The notes under the pieces were generated by a model, which ran no database searches, was not told where the DNA came from, and was given only the letters and a program-made list of their open reading frames with translations. Positions 40,037 through 49,921 of a stretch of DNA of 64,000 bases are shown here, in pieces. This stretch comes from Bacteroides sp. 214 (GTDB lineage Bacteria; Bacteroidota; Bacteroidia; Bacteroidales; Bacteroidaceae): assembly GCF_010501015.1 (NCBI RefSeq), contig NZ_QVML01000013.1, positions 68,182 through 132,181 on the forward strand, in the 5' to 3' direction. Made by a program: the position numbers and the translations under genes. Numbering within the stretch: the first letter of the stretch is position 1; each line of letters opens with the position of its first letter.

Positions 40037-41827
40037 TTACTTATTATTTTCCAATTGCTCTTTCAAAGCAGCCAATGCGTCGATATCACCAAGAGTGGTC
40101 GATGCAGCTTGGTTTTGGATAGCAGCAGCTTCTTCTTTCTTAGGAGCAGCAGCTTTCTTAGATGCTTTCTTTTCAGCTCTTTCTTCTGCCTTAGCTACAT
40201 CTTCGAAAATGCGGCTGTGTGAAAGGATGATTCTCTTAGCGTCTTTGTTGAACTCAATTACTTTGAACTCAAGTTTTTCGTCCATTTGAGCTTGCGAGCC
40301 ATCTTCTTTCACTAAGTGTTTTGGAGTTGCAAAACCTTCAACACCGTAAGGAAGAGAAATAACAGCACCCTTATCCAGTACTTCGATGATTGTACCTTCG
40401 TGGATAGAACCTACAGTAAATACAGTTTCGAATACATCCCATGGGTTTTCTTCGAGTTGTTTGTGACCAAGGCTCAAGCGACGGTTTTCTTTGTCGATTT
40501 CCAATACCTGAACATCGATTGTAGTACCGATTTGTGTAAATTCTGATGGGTGTTTGATTTTCTTAGTCCAAGAAAGGTCAGAGATGTGAATCAAACCGTC
40601 TACACCTTCTTCGATTTCTACAAATACACCGAAGTTAGTGAAGTTACGTACTTTGGCAGCATGTTTAGAACCTACTGGGTATTTTTCTTCAATGCTTTCC
40701 CATGGATCTTGTTTCAATTGCTTGATACCCAAAGACATTTTGCGTTCTTCGCGATCCAAAGTCAATACAACAGCTTCTACCTCGTCGCCCACTTTCATGA
40801 AGTCTTGAGCCGAACGCAAGTGTTGCGACCATGACATTTCCGATACGTGGATAAGTCCTTCTACGCCTGCTGCGATTTCGATAAACGCACCGTAGTCTGC
40901 CATAACAACCACTTTACCTTTCACCTTGTCGCCTACCTTGATTTCTTCGCTAAGCGCATCCCATGGGTGAGGAGTAAGTTGTTTCAAACCAAGAGCGATA
41001 CGTTTCTTCTCGTCGTCGAAGTCGAGAATAACCACGTTGAGTTTTTGATCCAGTTCCACAGCTTCTTTCGGATCGCTAACGCGTCCCCAAGAAAGGTCTG
41101 TAATGTGAATCAATCCGTCTACGCCGCCAAGGTCGATGAACACCCCGTAAGAGGTAATATTCTTAACAGTTCCTTCCAGAACTTGTCCTTTTTCGAGTTT
41201 ACCGATGATTTCTTTCTTTTGTTGTTCAAGCTCTGCTTCGATAAGTGCTTTGTGAGATACAACAACGTTTTTGAATTCTTGGTTGATTTTCACCACTTTG
41301 AATTCCATGGTCTTTCCAACAAATACGTCGTAGTCGCGGATAGGTTTCACGTCGATTTGCGAACCTGGCAAGAATGCTTCGATGCCAAATACGTCTACGA
41401 TCATACCGCCCTTGGTACGACATTTGATGAATCCCTTGATGATTTCTTCGTTTTCCAAAGCTGCGTTAACACGATCCCAAGAACGTGCAGCACGTGCTTT
41501 TTTGTGCGACAGGATAAGCTGTCCTTTTTTGTCTTCCTGATTTTCGATGTACACCTCTACGTTGTCACCAACTTTAAGTTCAGGATTGTAGCGGAATTCA
41601 TTCAAAGGAATGATACCGTCTGATTTGTAACCAATGTTCACAACAACTTCGCGTTTGTTCATTGAAATTACAGTTCCGTCAACTACCTCACGGTCGTTAA
41701 CTTTGTTTAGCGTGCCGTCATAAGCCTTTTCGAGGTCTTGGCGTGCAGCTCCTTCGAAAGTTTCGCCTTTCTCGTAAGCATCCCAATTGAAATCTTCAAC
41801 AGGAGCAATGTTCTTTAAATTTTCCAT
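40037..41827 (-). CDS. rpsA: 30S ribosomal protein S1
   Basis: The 596-residue protein has six S1 (OB-fold) domains between about 50 and 540 (each with the GxVxxITxYGxFVDL-type core, for example KNITSYGVFIDLGG and RNFTNFGVFVEIEEG). The C-terminal 50 residues are lysine- and alanine-rich with an acidic end (ALAALKEQLENNK). S1 helps the 30S subunit bind mRNA with weak ribosome-binding sites, which fits Bacteroidota leaders. A strong promoter lies upstream. Confidence 0.96.
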   Translation of the reverse strand: MENLKNIAPVEDFNWDAYEKGETFEGAARQDLEKAYDGTLNKVNDREVVDGTVISMNKREVVVNIGYKSDGIIPLNEFRYNPELKVGDNVEVYIENQEDKKGQLILSHKKARAARSWDRVNAALENEEIIKGFIKCRTKGGMIVDVFGIEAFLPGSQIDVKPIRDYDVFVGKTMEFKVVKINQEFKNVVVSHKALIEAELEQQKKEIIGKLEKGQVLEGTVKNITSYGVFIDLGGVDGLIHITDLSWGRVSDPKEAVELDQKLNVVILDFDDEKKRIALGLKQLTPHPWDALSEEIKVGDKVKGKVVVMADYGAFIEIAAGVEGLIHVSEMSWSQHLRSAQDFMKVGDEVEAVVLTLDREERKMSLGIKQLKQDPWESIEEKYPVGSKHAAKVRNFTNFGVFVEIEEGVDGLIHISDLSWTKKIKHPSEFTQIGTTIDVQVLEIDKENRRLSLGHKQLEENPWDVFETVFTVGSIHEGTIIEVLDKGAVISLPYGVEGFATPKHLVKEDGSQAQMDEKLEFKVIEFNKDAKRIILSHSRIFEDVAKAEERAEKKASKKAAAPKKEEAAAIQNQAASTTLGDIDALAALKEQLENNK

Positions 41828-41891
41828 TAATAATTTATTTGTTTTAATCGTTAATTGAGTTAGACATTATATTTGACGATAAAATCGGCTG

Positions 41892-41922
41892 CAAAGGTAG
41901 AATTATTTTGCTGATGTACAAA
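41892..41922 (-). promoter_or_regulatory. Promoter of rpsA (TTTG-N19-TACCTTTG)
   Basis: On the minus strand TTTG at 41922-41919 and TACCTTTG at 41899-41892 are separated by 19 bases, a perfect match to the Bacteroidota -33/-7 consensus. The leader is about 60 bases. Confidence 0.75.
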
Positions 41923-41989
41923 GTGATAGGGCGGAAATAATCGGGGAATAATTGTTAAAATTGCATTGTTTGAGGTTCTCGTCTCGTCT

Positions 41990-42110
41990 GCCTATGGTAA
42001 ACCGATCGTCAGCCATAGGCAAACACTCTGTGTGCTTATGGTTGATGGGTCGTGAGCTTATGGCTGACGGGTCGTGAGCTTATGGCTGAAGAGTGTTTAT
42101 CCATAGGCAG
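41990..42110. repeat. 22-bp-period repeat, family 1 (locus b), with inverted units
   Basis: Units start at 41990, 42012 (inverted), 42034, 42056, 42078 and ~42100 (inverted), all on a 22-bp grid. The core is GCTTATGGCTGACGGGTCG. Because some units face the other way, the locus can form a hairpin. It lies upstream of the rpsA promoter. Confidence 0.8.
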
Positions 42111-42419
42111 ACGACGACTGCTGCTTTTTCTTACTACGTTAGTAGTTCTTTTTATTTTTATCTTATCTTATTTAGTGCTGGTATACCCCTGGTGTTTTTG
42201 TTTTTCAAAAAGTTGTGATATTTCGTTTTTATATTAGTGGTGGTTTGAGCGTTCTTCTATTCCTTCTTGGGTTAATACTATCGATGAAACCGTGTGTTTT
42301 AGGAAAAACAATTAAAAGAAGAGCGTTTTTATTGAGGATTGTTTGTTAGGTTAATTGGGGGAATGGTGATTTTAGTTTTGACAAATAAAAAAATAAAAAA
42401 CAAAAAAATATTTTTTTTT

Positions 42420-42605
42420 AGAAGCTGTTTTGAATTTGCTTGTTCTTTTATTTAGTGCTATTTTCAGGTTGTTTGTTTTCTTTTTAAGGCGATAATAGCG
42501 GGCTATTTGAGCCGTAAAAAAGAGAAGAAACAGACGAAAAGAGTGCTAAAGAAAAAGCAAAAGCATCATATAATAATTATTCTGTGGAAATTCAAAACAG
42601 CTTCT
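42420..42605. mobile_element. MITE-like inverted-repeat element (~186 bp)
   Basis: Perfect 18-bp terminal inverted repeats are AGAAGCTGTTTTGAATTT (42420-42437) and its complement (42588-42605). Further inward the two halves keep partial complementarity (TTTAGTGCT with AGTGCTAAA; GTTTGTTTTC with GAAGAAACAGAC). The element has no reading frame. Target-site duplications are not certain in the A/T-rich flanks. Confidence 0.55.
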
Positions 42606-42669
42606 TAATAAAAATCAATCACTTTCCATCTGTTTTTCCTTCAAAAAACGCACACTTTTGCACCGGAAG

Positions 42670-44880
42670 TTAGCGGTTGAAAAGCTCAAAAGTAAACTTA
42701 AAACCAATGCTGTCGAACTTGCCATTTTCGTTATTCGTAAACACGCCTACGTCGAAAATATGTGTACCCACACCGTAGCCCAGCTCGAAGTAGGGGTTGA
42801 GGCTTGGCATGGTTAAGTAACCCGCGTATATGCGCTCATTGAGTATGTTTCGGGTTATTTTTCGCAGTCCCGACAGTAATAGAAAGGGGGTTTCGTAGGT
42901 GAAGTTTATCTTCAGGTACTTGTCGGAGGAGTTGTACCAACGGCGGTCGAGCAGGTGAAACACTCCACCGATATCGTCGTTCCAGCCAATGGGGATGTTG
43001 CTACGCGAGAAGTTGGCGAAGTCCACAAAGTAAAGGTCTTCCTGATTGGTGAAAGCACCCATGCTGACGCGATAGTAGATGCTGCTCATCAGCCCCAGCG
43101 CTATTTTGTGCTGCATATCGAACTCAATGCGTTCGTACTTGCCTGTGCTGTTGAAGACGCCCGCTATGCCGCGCTCCCAATCTACTGTAAAGGTAGGATA
43201 TCTGGATTGGAGGTTTATTTTGCGTTCGCCACTAAGGTAATAATACTGGCGGGGTGTCCAGCTAAGGCGAACGTGCGGTGCGAAACTGATGTACTCTTTG
43301 CGGAGCTTGTTTTCTACCTCGGGAGTTCCTTCGGGTATTTCGTCTTCGGAGGGTAGCTTAAACTTGCCTACGGGTGTTCTTCGGTGGGTGGTGGTACCCA
43401 AGTCGAGGGTTAGTCCGTTGGTTATTTCCCAGCTATGCCTGAGGTCTATAAAGAAGTCGCGGAAATAATTGAGTTCCATCTTGTCGAAGTCGAAAACACT
43501 GTCGGGAATGTGTTTAAGGTCTTCGATTACATCACTGCTGTAAATGCGGTTTCCGTTACCCAGCTTTAGGTGGAACGCTGCACGCTTCTCGGGCCAGTAG
43601 TCAAAGCCGGCTTTAAGTGCCCAGTACACCTCTTTGTGTTTGAAATTGTAACCCACATGAGGCACAATGCGCAGTAAGCGGTCGCCATTGAAGAGATGGT
43701 TGTACTTAAACTCCTGCCGGTAGGATAGCCCGTCTCGAGCGCTATAACTCAGCAGCAGCGGATTGATAAGTGGCGAGGCCTTTATCTGTCCTACGCTGGC
43801 TAAATCTATCATGTAGTTGCTGGTAAGCATGTCGCCTACCTGCCCCCAGAACACGCGGGTCATAGTCCCCAATTTGGGCGTGTGGGTTGTGGTGCCTTTG
43901 TGCGAGTAATAATTACGATACACCTCTTTTTCGTCCTCTTCCAGAGGGATGGGGCGCAGGTTGGCAAAGTAGGCGCTGTCTGTGATGAAGGCGGATGTGT
44001 CGCACTGTAAGGTGAAGGCACGCGTGAGGTTGAGGTCGCCCTTTTTGTATTTATTCCGCAGTTCGTCGGCGACGGACTCGCCCAACGTAATACTGTCGAA
44101 GTCTAAAGCTGCAACAAAATCTACATCCAGTTTGTTGCCCAGCAGCTTGAATTTGGCGGTCAGGTCAAAACGTACCGGTAGGAACTCTTCCTTCGTGCCT
44201 ACTTCTCCCATCTCTATGCGGTTATGGTAGTTTAGGTATTCCCACCGTCCGGAGAATTCAATTTCGCGTACCGTAAACACTTCGTCGCTTACAATCATGT
44301 ATCCTTTTACCAATTGATAGCTTTTCAGGCGGGGGGCGAACGAAATATGGTAACAATTCGTGCCGTTGTAGCGCATCACCGAATCTACCTTGAACGTATA
44401 ATACTTACGCGCATTGGTTGCCAGTGGCGATAGCAGTTTGGAGTTTAGCAGCGAAGAGGAGTAGATGTTGGTATGGGTGAAACTTAATAGGTCTTTGCTC
44501 ACACCTTTGTAGCTCTCTACGGTGTTGCTTACAGCTTTTACCTTTTGGTCGTAAATATTAGGGGCGGTAAAGTGCAGGTTGCTGTAAGTCTCCATGATGT
44601 ATTCATTGACCCCTTTCTTGATCTTAAACATAGTGGGGATGAAGCGCATAAGTTGATTCTTCTTACGCACCACGGTTTTGTTTTTAATGTACACCTCGGC
44701 CGTATAGTCTTCCACTATTTGGCTATAAAGGGGTGCGTAGAAGAAAAGCTTTTCGAGAATGACCTCTTCCTGAATGAGGGTATCGCGTTTGCTCTCGGGC
44801 ATATCCTGGCTTACCGCTCGTATCGGGAAAAAGAGCAGTAGCAGTAGTAGGAGCAATATAGATTGTATGAATCTAAGCAT
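42670..44880 (-). CDS. DUF5686 family outer membrane protein
   Basis: This is a 736-residue protein. The start is MLRFIQSILLLLLLLLF at 44880; the codon before it in frame is TTG. A signal peptide is followed by an N-terminal domain (about 30-330, SDEVFTVREIEFSGRWEYLN and RYNGTNCYHISFAPRLK) and a C-terminal region of many amphipathic strands (about 400-736) typical of an outer membrane barrel. DUF5686 proteins are conserved in Bacteroidota with no settled role. A -7-like TAAGTTTG lies 12 bp upstream (44892-44899), giving a very short leader. Confidence 0.85.
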   Translation of the reverse strand: MLRFIQSILLLLLLLLFFPIRAVSQDMPESKRDTLIQEEVILEKLFFYAPLYSQIVEDYTAEVYIKNKTVVRKKNQLMRFIPTMFKIKKGVNEYIMETYSNLHFTAPNIYDQKVKAVSNTVESYKGVSKDLLSFTHTNIYSSSLLNSKLLSPLATNARKYYTFKVDSVMRYNGTNCYHISFAPRLKSYQLVKGYMIVSDEVFTVREIEFSGRWEYLNYHNRIEMGEVGTKEEFLPVRFDLTAKFKLLGNKLDVDFVAALDFDSITLGESVADELRNKYKKGDLNLTRAFTLQCDTSAFITDSAYFANLRPIPLEEDEKEVYRNYYSHKGTTTHTPKLGTMTRVFWGQVGDMLTSNYMIDLASVGQIKASPLINPLLLSYSARDGLSYRQEFKYNHLFNGDRLLRIVPHVGYNFKHKEVYWALKAGFDYWPEKRAAFHLKLGNGNRIYSSDVIEDLKHIPDSVFDFDKMELNYFRDFFIDLRHSWEITNGLTLDLGTTTHRRTPVGKFKLPSEDEIPEGTPEVENKLRKEYISFAPHVRLSWTPRQYYYLSGERKINLQSRYPTFTVDWERGIAGVFNSTGKYERIEFDMQHKIALGLMSSIYYRVSMGAFTNQEDLYFVDFANFSRSNIPIGWNDDIGGVFHLLDRRWYNSSDKYLKINFTYETPFLLLSGLRKITRNILNERIYAGYLTMPSLNPYFELGYGVGTHIFDVGVFTNNENGKFDSIGFKFTFELFNR

Positions 44881-45016
44881 AAGCGAGCTAACAAACTTAG
44901 ACAAAATAATTGTAATAGAAAGGAGGTTGCCGATGTTTTAACAAACTGTGGTTTGACAGTGCGGCTGTTCCTCTCATTTTTTTATTTTTTATTAGCAATT
45001 ATTCGGCATTTCTTCT

Positions 45017-45024
45017 TACATTTG
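45017..45024 (+). promoter_or_regulatory. Promoter -7 box (TACATTTG) of the Crp-type regulator
   Basis: TACATTTG fits TAnnTTTG and lies 28 bp before the ATG at 45053. Confidence 0.5.
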
Positions 45025-45052
45025 TGCTTTATAACACAGTTCTTCAGCAGTT

Positions 45053-45754
45053 ATGACAAAAGATGATATGTCAAAAATGGTAGTTCCGGAATATATTGTT
45101 GATTTATGGACTCCTTTAACAGCCGAACAAAAAGAATATTTGTCGGGGAGTTTTACTATGCAATACTATAAGAAGAACGAAACAATATACTGTGAAGGTG
45201 AGACACCCTCTCATTTAATGTGTTTGCTGTCGGGAAAAGTCAAGATATACAAAGATGGCGTAGGCGGGCGCAGCCAAATTATTCGCATGATTAAATCGGT
45301 AGAGTACTTCGGTTATCGTGCCTTTTTCGCCAACGAAGAATATGTAACTGCTGCCGCTGCCGTAGAGCCTTCGGTTATCTGTATGATACCCATGAACGTT
45401 ATCACTACGTTGGTTGCCGAAAACAATAACATAGCCATGTTCTTTATTCGCCAGCTATCTGTGGACTTGGGTATAGCCGACGAGCGTACTGTAAACCTCA
45501 CACAGAAGCATATCCGTGGCAGGCTTGCCGAGTCTTTGCTCTTTCTTAAAGATAGCTATGGAGTGGAAGAGGATGAATCTACACTCAGTATTTACCTTTC
45601 GCGCGAAGACCTTGCCAATCTTTCTAACATGACTACATCAAATGCTATACGCACATTATCAAACTTCGCCAATGAACGTTTAATTGCCATCGACGGACGG
45701 AAAATTAAAATCATTGACGAAGATAAGCTGAAAAAAATCAGCAAGATAGGTTGA
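45053..45754 (+). CDS. Crp/Fnr-family transcriptional regulator
   Basis: The 233-residue protein has an N-terminal cyclic-nucleotide-binding-like barrel (about 20-140: YKKNETIYCEGETPSHLMCL, LLSGKVKIYKDGVGG) and a C-terminal winged helix (about 160-225: LSREDLANLSNMTTSNAIRT, LSNFANERLIAIDGRKIKII). No cysteine cluster for iron-sulfur binding is seen, and the cAMP-binding arginine is not clearly kept, so the signal is unknown. It stands alone and converges with trxB. Confidence 0.9.
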   Translation: MTKDDMSKMVVPEYIVDLWTPLTAEQKEYLSGSFTMQYYKKNETIYCEGETPSHLMCLLSGKVKIYKDGVGGRSQIIRMIKSVEYFGYRAFFANEEYVTAAAAVEPSVICMIPMNVITTLVAENNNIAMFFIRQLSVDLGIADERTVNLTQKHIRGRLAESLLFLKDSYGVEEDESTLSIYLSREDLANLSNMTTSNAIRTLSNFANERLIAIDGRKIKIIDEDKLKKISKIG

Positions 45755-45758
45755 TGTA

Positions 45759-46724
45759 TTATTGCTTCTTACACTCTTTGTATTCGCACTCAGCCAGATA
45801 ACGCTCTACTTCGATAGCAGCTTTACAACCACTTGCCGCTGCCGTAATAGCCTGGCGATAGATTGTATCGGCTACATCTCCGGCTGCAAAAACACCCGGT
45901 ATTTTTGTGAACGGACTCTGACCGATTGTTTTGATATATCCCGTTTCGTCCAGCTCTAAGTAATCCTTAAATATATCCGAGTTGGGTTTGTGTCCGATAG
46001 CCAGGAAGAATCCATCTATGGCAATGTCATAACGTTCTTCGTCTGCTTCGCCCATACGTTTTACGATGTGTGCACCTTCTACGCCATTGTCGCCAAATAA
46101 GCCTACTGCGTTGTGCTCGAACAATATTTCGATGTTGGGGTGTGCCATTACACGGTCGCGCATAATTTGCGAAGCACGCAAGAATGGTTTGCGAACAATG
46201 AGATAGACCTTCGAAGCCAGTCCTGCCAGGTAAAGTGCTTCCTCGCAAGCAGTGTCTCCACCACCCACTACGGCAACTTTTTTCTTGCGGTAGAAGAATC
46301 CATCGCATGTGGCACAAGCACTCACACCCATGCCGGCATACTTCTGCTCGTCGGGCAAGCCTAAGTACTTGGCGGTAGCACCTGTAGCGATAATCAGCGT
46401 TTGTGCTTCAATAACCTTTTCATTGTCTATGGTAATCTTAAACGGGCTAGCCGACAGGTCTGCTTTGGTAGCCAGTCCGCTGCGAATATCCGCACCGAAG
46501 CGCACTGCTTGCTCACGGAAATCTTCCATCATCTGCGTACCCGAGATTCCGGAAGGATAGCCTGGGAAATTCTCAATATCCGTTGTTGTAGTTAGCTGAC
46601 CTCCGGGTTGTATTCCTTCATACAGCACCGGTGTTATATTGGCGCGGCCTGCATAAATTGCCGCGGTATAGCCTGCAGGGCCCGATCCGAGAATCAGGCA
46701 TTGTACTTTTTCTGTTTTCTCCAT
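45759..46724 (-). CDS. trxB: Thioredoxin reductase
   Basis: The 321-residue flavoprotein reduces thioredoxin with NADPH. The FAD motif GSGPAGYTAAIYAGRA is near 13-28, the redox-active CATCDG near 138, the NADPH motif VVGGGDTACEEALYLA near 152, and the C-terminal FAD-binding FAAGDVADTIYRQAI near 280. It lies 25 bp after a LolA-like gene in the ftsK run. Confidence 0.96.
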   Translation of the reverse strand: MEKTEKVQCLILGSGPAGYTAAIYAGRANITPVLYEGIQPGGQLTTTTDIENFPGYPSGISGTQMMEDFREQAVRFGADIRSGLATKADLSASPFKITIDNEKVIEAQTLIIATGATAKYLGLPDEQKYAGMGVSACATCDGFFYRKKKVAVVGGGDTACEEALYLAGLASKVYLIVRKPFLRASQIMRDRVMAHPNIEILFEHNAVGLFGDNGVEGAHIVKRMGEADEERYDIAIDGFFLAIGHKPNSDIFKDYLELDETGYIKTIGQSPFTKIPGVFAAGDVADTIYRQAITAAASGCKAAIEVERYLAECEYKECKKQ

Positions 46725-46748
46725 ATTGTTTTTTATTCCTTAATTTAT

Positions 46749-47387
46749 TTAGCGTAAATCAATAATCTCGGCATCGGGGTATTTTTTGTGGTCGAACGAG
46801 AACAACGAATCGTTTAGGTTCAACCCTGTTTGATAGCCGGTAATGGTAACTTCATTGCGCGTTCCATCACGAAGTTCAACTTCTATATATTGCAGATGAT
46901 ACGTGCCTGTTTCAATAAACAACACCAAGCGGGTTATCTCTTTCTTTTTGTCATCGCTCGTCATGGCTATGTTGTAGACCGACTTCCCGTTGTGTTTTTG
47001 TATTTTATATGGCGCAATGTTGTAGCCTTCTTTATAGATAGAGAGCAGTGCGTAAGGATTGATGCTTTGTAGCTCCTCTTCGGTAGGATTGCTGATGTTT
47101 ACCTCTTCGCTTCCAGTGAGATAGCTCCATTGCGTTTCGCCGTTGAACCAGCTGATAACTTCTTCCGTTTGCAGCAGAAACTTATTCCCTTTTAGCTGCA
47201 AAGATCCTTCGGTGGAGCCTATCGGTTGTCCGCCTTTGGTTATGTTGATGGCAAACTCCGTCTTTATACCTTTATTGAGGTAGAATGTGTCGGATGTTTT
47301 ATCCAGTATCCTACGCGCTTCTTCGTTCTGTGCTGTCATTGAAACAGCCAGCAGACCTACTATCGCTATGAAAACAACTCTTTTCAT
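46749..47387 (-). CDS. LolA-like outer membrane lipoprotein carrier protein
   Basis: The 212-residue protein begins MKRVVFIAIVGLLAVSMTAQ, a signal peptide; the start is the ATG at 47387, ten codons inside the longer frame. The mature part has the unclosed-barrel pattern of LolA (EEARRILDKTSDTFYLNKGI, LQTEEVISWFNGETQWSYLT, TRLVLFIETGTYHLQYIEVE). It would ferry lipoproteins across the periplasm. It sits between ftsK and trxB; the gap to ftsK is 33 bp. Confidence 0.85.
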   Translation of the reverse strand: MKRVVFIAIVGLLAVSMTAQNEEARRILDKTSDTFYLNKGIKTEFAINITKGGQPIGSTEGSLQLKGNKFLLQTEEVISWFNGETQWSYLTGSEEVNISNPTEEELQSINPYALLSIYKEGYNIAPYKIQKHNGKSVYNIAMTSDDKKKEITRLVLFIETGTYHLQYIEVELRDGTRNEVTITGYQTGLNLNDSLFSFDHKKYPDAEIIDLR

Positions 47388-47420
47388 ATTCCTGTTTTTC
47401 TTTTTAAGAACACGCAATTA

Positions 47421-49820
47421 TTACAGATTGTTTAAGCGCATTTCCAAATCATTCTCGTCCAGACAGAGCACTTGACGCGCTTTGCTTCCTTCGCTTGGGC
47501 CTACAATACCTGCTTTTTCTATTTGGTCCATGATGCGTCCGGCGCGATTATAGCCAATAGCAAATTTACGCTGAATCAGCGAAGTGGAGCCTTGCTGGTG
47601 AATAACAATCAGGCGGGCTGCATCTTCGAAGAGCGGGTCTAAGCGTCCCATGTCTACATCGCCAAGGTCGTTGCCACTGTCGGGTGCCACATACTCGGGC
47701 AGATAGAATGCTGTCGGGTAACTTTGCTGTTTAGCAATGAATGATGATATTTTTTCTACTTCGGGGGTGTCTACGAAAGCACACTGTACACGCACCGGGT
47801 CGGCTCCTTGCAAGAAGAGTAAGTCGCCTCGCCCAATGAGCTGATTGGCTCCCGGACGGTCGAGGATGGTACGTGAGTCTATCATAGATGTTACACGGAA
47901 TGCGATACGTGCCGGGAAGTTCGCCTTGATAGTACCGGTAATGATGTTAGTGGTAGGACGTTGTGTAGCAATAATCATGTGGATACCTACCGCACGTGCT
48001 AACTGAGCGATACGAGCAATGGGTAGCTCCACCTCTTTGCCTGCCGTCATAATGAGGTCGCCAAACTCGTCGATAATCACCACAATGTAGGGCATGAAGC
48101 GATGTCCCTTTTCGGGGTTGAGGCGACGGTTGATAAACTTCTCGTTGTACTCTTTTACGTTGCGTACGTGTGCTTTTTTGAGCAAGTCGTAGCGACTATC
48201 CATCTCTATACAAAGCGAGTTAAGTGTGTGCACCACCTTGGTTACATCCGTGATGATAGCATCCTCGCCATCGGGTAGCTTGGCAAGGAAATGATTCTCA
48301 ATGTCGGCATATACGCTGAACTCTACCTTCTTAGGGTCGATGAGTACGAACTTCAACTCCGCCGGATGCTTTTTGTATAGTAAAGAAGTAATGATTGCAT
48401 TTAGTCCTACGGACTTACCTTGCCCTGTAGCACCTGCTACCAACACGTGCGGCATCTTGGCAAGGTCTACCATGAACACCTCGTTGGAGATGGTTTTGCC
48501 CAGTGCCATAGGTAGCTCGAAAGTGCCCTCTTGGAAGCGTTTGCTACCAATAACCGAGTGCATCGATACGGTTTTAGGGTGGGAGTTTGGTACTTCAATA
48601 CCAATAGTACCTTTTCCGGGAATAGGTGCAATGATACGAATGCCCAGTGCAGAAAGGCTAAGGGCGATATCGTCTTCCAATCCGCGAATCTTTGAAATGC
48701 GCACACCCTGTTCGGGAGTTATTTCGTAAAGAGTAACGGTAGGTCCTACGGTTGCTTTTATCGAACTAATTTCAATACCAAAGCTACGCAAGGTGTTGAT
48801 AATCTTATCTTTGTTGGCATTCTGCTCGTTCATGTCCACAGTGGGCTCTCCACTGTCGTAGCGGGTAAGCAGGTCGAGAGTGGGGAATCTGTAGTTCTCC
48901 AAATCCAGTTTGGGGTTATAGGGCTCCAGTGTACCACCTTCCCGATAATCATCTTCTTCGCTGATTTCGCTTTCTATTTCTATATCAATGCCGTTATTGT
49001 CATCCTCTTCCTCTGTTGGTGGAGTATAATCTTCTTCCTCTTCGGGAACAACTACATCCATTCTCGTATGGGTGGGTTTGTTGATGTCCAAATCAATGAC
49101 CGATGTATGTGAAGGTTCCACAGCCTCGGGTTGATAGCTACTGATAATCTCTTCTCCATTGTCTGTGACGGGTTTCTCTTTCTTCTCGCGTTTGAGATAG
49201 CTAAGTGAGAGTATCTTGCGTAGCCAGATAATTGTCTGAGAACTGACATAAACAAAGAAGCTGAGGGCGGTTATCAACAATAGCAACCACACACCGGGAA
49301 CACCGATTTGTGAAACGAGCCAGTTGCTCACATTAAACCCGTGCAAGCCTCCCCAGTAAATAGAAGTTTCTTTATAGTGGTCTACAAACGCAAACCCCAG
49401 AAAGATGGAGAACCAGATAAGCAGCGATGAGCAGCAGATAAACCATTTCCATAATCTGAAGCGACGTAGTTTCATCATTTTAAGCGCTGCCGCCAACAAG
49501 AATATGGGCAGAAATATTGACGCAAAGCCAAAGCAACGATTGATGAGGTAGTTGGCAACCTGTGCTCCCCGCGAACCGGCATAGTTGGATACTTTATTGT
49601 CAACCGAAGCCAGTTGCTCCGCAGTGGCGTTTTCCAGAACACTTTGATCGGCAGCTCCGGTAAACAGGAACGAGGTAAAAGCCAACAGCAGATAAAGCGC
49701 GAATGAAGCAAACGCAAATCCAATAACGAAGCGTACGCTCTCATTAGTAAAGAATGCTTTGATTTTATTGGTGGAAGGTGCTTTGGGGGTAGCTCCCTTA
49801 TCTGTTTTCTTCTTTGCCAT
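47421..49820 (-). CDS. ftsK: DNA translocase FtsK/SpoIIIE
   Basis: The 799-residue protein has about four N-terminal membrane segments (residues 33-185), an acidic linker (about 215-300), and a RecA-like motor with Walker A AGATGQGKSVGLN (near 475) and Walker B FMPYIVVIIDEFGDLIM (near 590). It ends in the C-terminal winged-helix gamma domain (ARLIVIHQQGSTSLIQRKFA). It pumps chromosomal DNA during division and guides dimer resolution. It is the first gene of the FtsK, LolA, TrxB run. Confidence 0.95.
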   Translation of the reverse strand: MAKKKTDKGATPKAPSTNKIKAFFTNESVRFVIGFAFASFALYLLLAFTSFLFTGAADQSVLENATAEQLASVDNKVSNYAGSRGAQVANYLINRCFGFASIFLPIFLLAAALKMMKLRRFRLWKWFICCSSLLIWFSIFLGFAFVDHYKETSIYWGGLHGFNVSNWLVSQIGVPGVWLLLLITALSFFVYVSSQTIIWLRKILSLSYLKREKKEKPVTDNGEEIISSYQPEAVEPSHTSVIDLDINKPTHTRMDVVVPEEEEDYTPPTEEEDDNNGIDIEIESEISEEDDYREGGTLEPYNPKLDLENYRFPTLDLLTRYDSGEPTVDMNEQNANKDKIINTLRSFGIEISSIKATVGPTVTLYEITPEQGVRISKIRGLEDDIALSLSALGIRIIAPIPGKGTIGIEVPNSHPKTVSMHSVIGSKRFQEGTFELPMALGKTISNEVFMVDLAKMPHVLVAGATGQGKSVGLNAIITSLLYKKHPAELKFVLIDPKKVEFSVYADIENHFLAKLPDGEDAIITDVTKVVHTLNSLCIEMDSRYDLLKKAHVRNVKEYNEKFINRRLNPEKGHRFMPYIVVIIDEFGDLIMTAGKEVELPIARIAQLARAVGIHMIIATQRPTTNIITGTIKANFPARIAFRVTSMIDSRTILDRPGANQLIGRGDLLFLQGADPVRVQCAFVDTPEVEKISSFIAKQQSYPTAFYLPEYVAPDSGNDLGDVDMGRLDPLFEDAARLIVIHQQGSTSLIQRKFAIGYNRAGRIMDQIEKAGIVGPSEGSKARQVLCLDENDLEMRLNNL

Positions 49821-49853
49821 GTATAATAACCTTTATAAAATATATCTTATCGG

Positions 49854-49901
49854 CAAAAGTAGTAAAAAAATAGATTGAGGCTCTTTTTTTTCTTACCTTT
49901 G
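49854..49901. promoter_or_regulatory. Divergent promoter boxes for ftsK and the DUF5063 gene
   Basis: The minus-strand box TACTTTTG is at 49861-49854 (34 bp before ftsK) and the plus-strand box TACCTTTG at 49894-49901 (20 bp before the DUF5063 gene). Both are TAnnTTTG matches; -33 elements are only partial. Confidence 0.5.
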
Positions 49902-49921
49902 CGCCTAAAAGTGGACAAAAG

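Larger units (their letters stand above)
41923..42669. other. Gene-free stretch with the 22-bp repeat and a MITE-like element
   Basis: Positions 41990-42110 hold the 22-bp repeat. Positions 42111-42410 are A+T-rich without a supported gene. Positions 42420-42605 are a small inverted-repeat element. Confidence 0.7.

Noticed and set aside
40847..41623. Long plus-strand frame antisense to rpsA
   Set aside because: It is a shadow of the S1 repeats, with composition set by the opposite strand.
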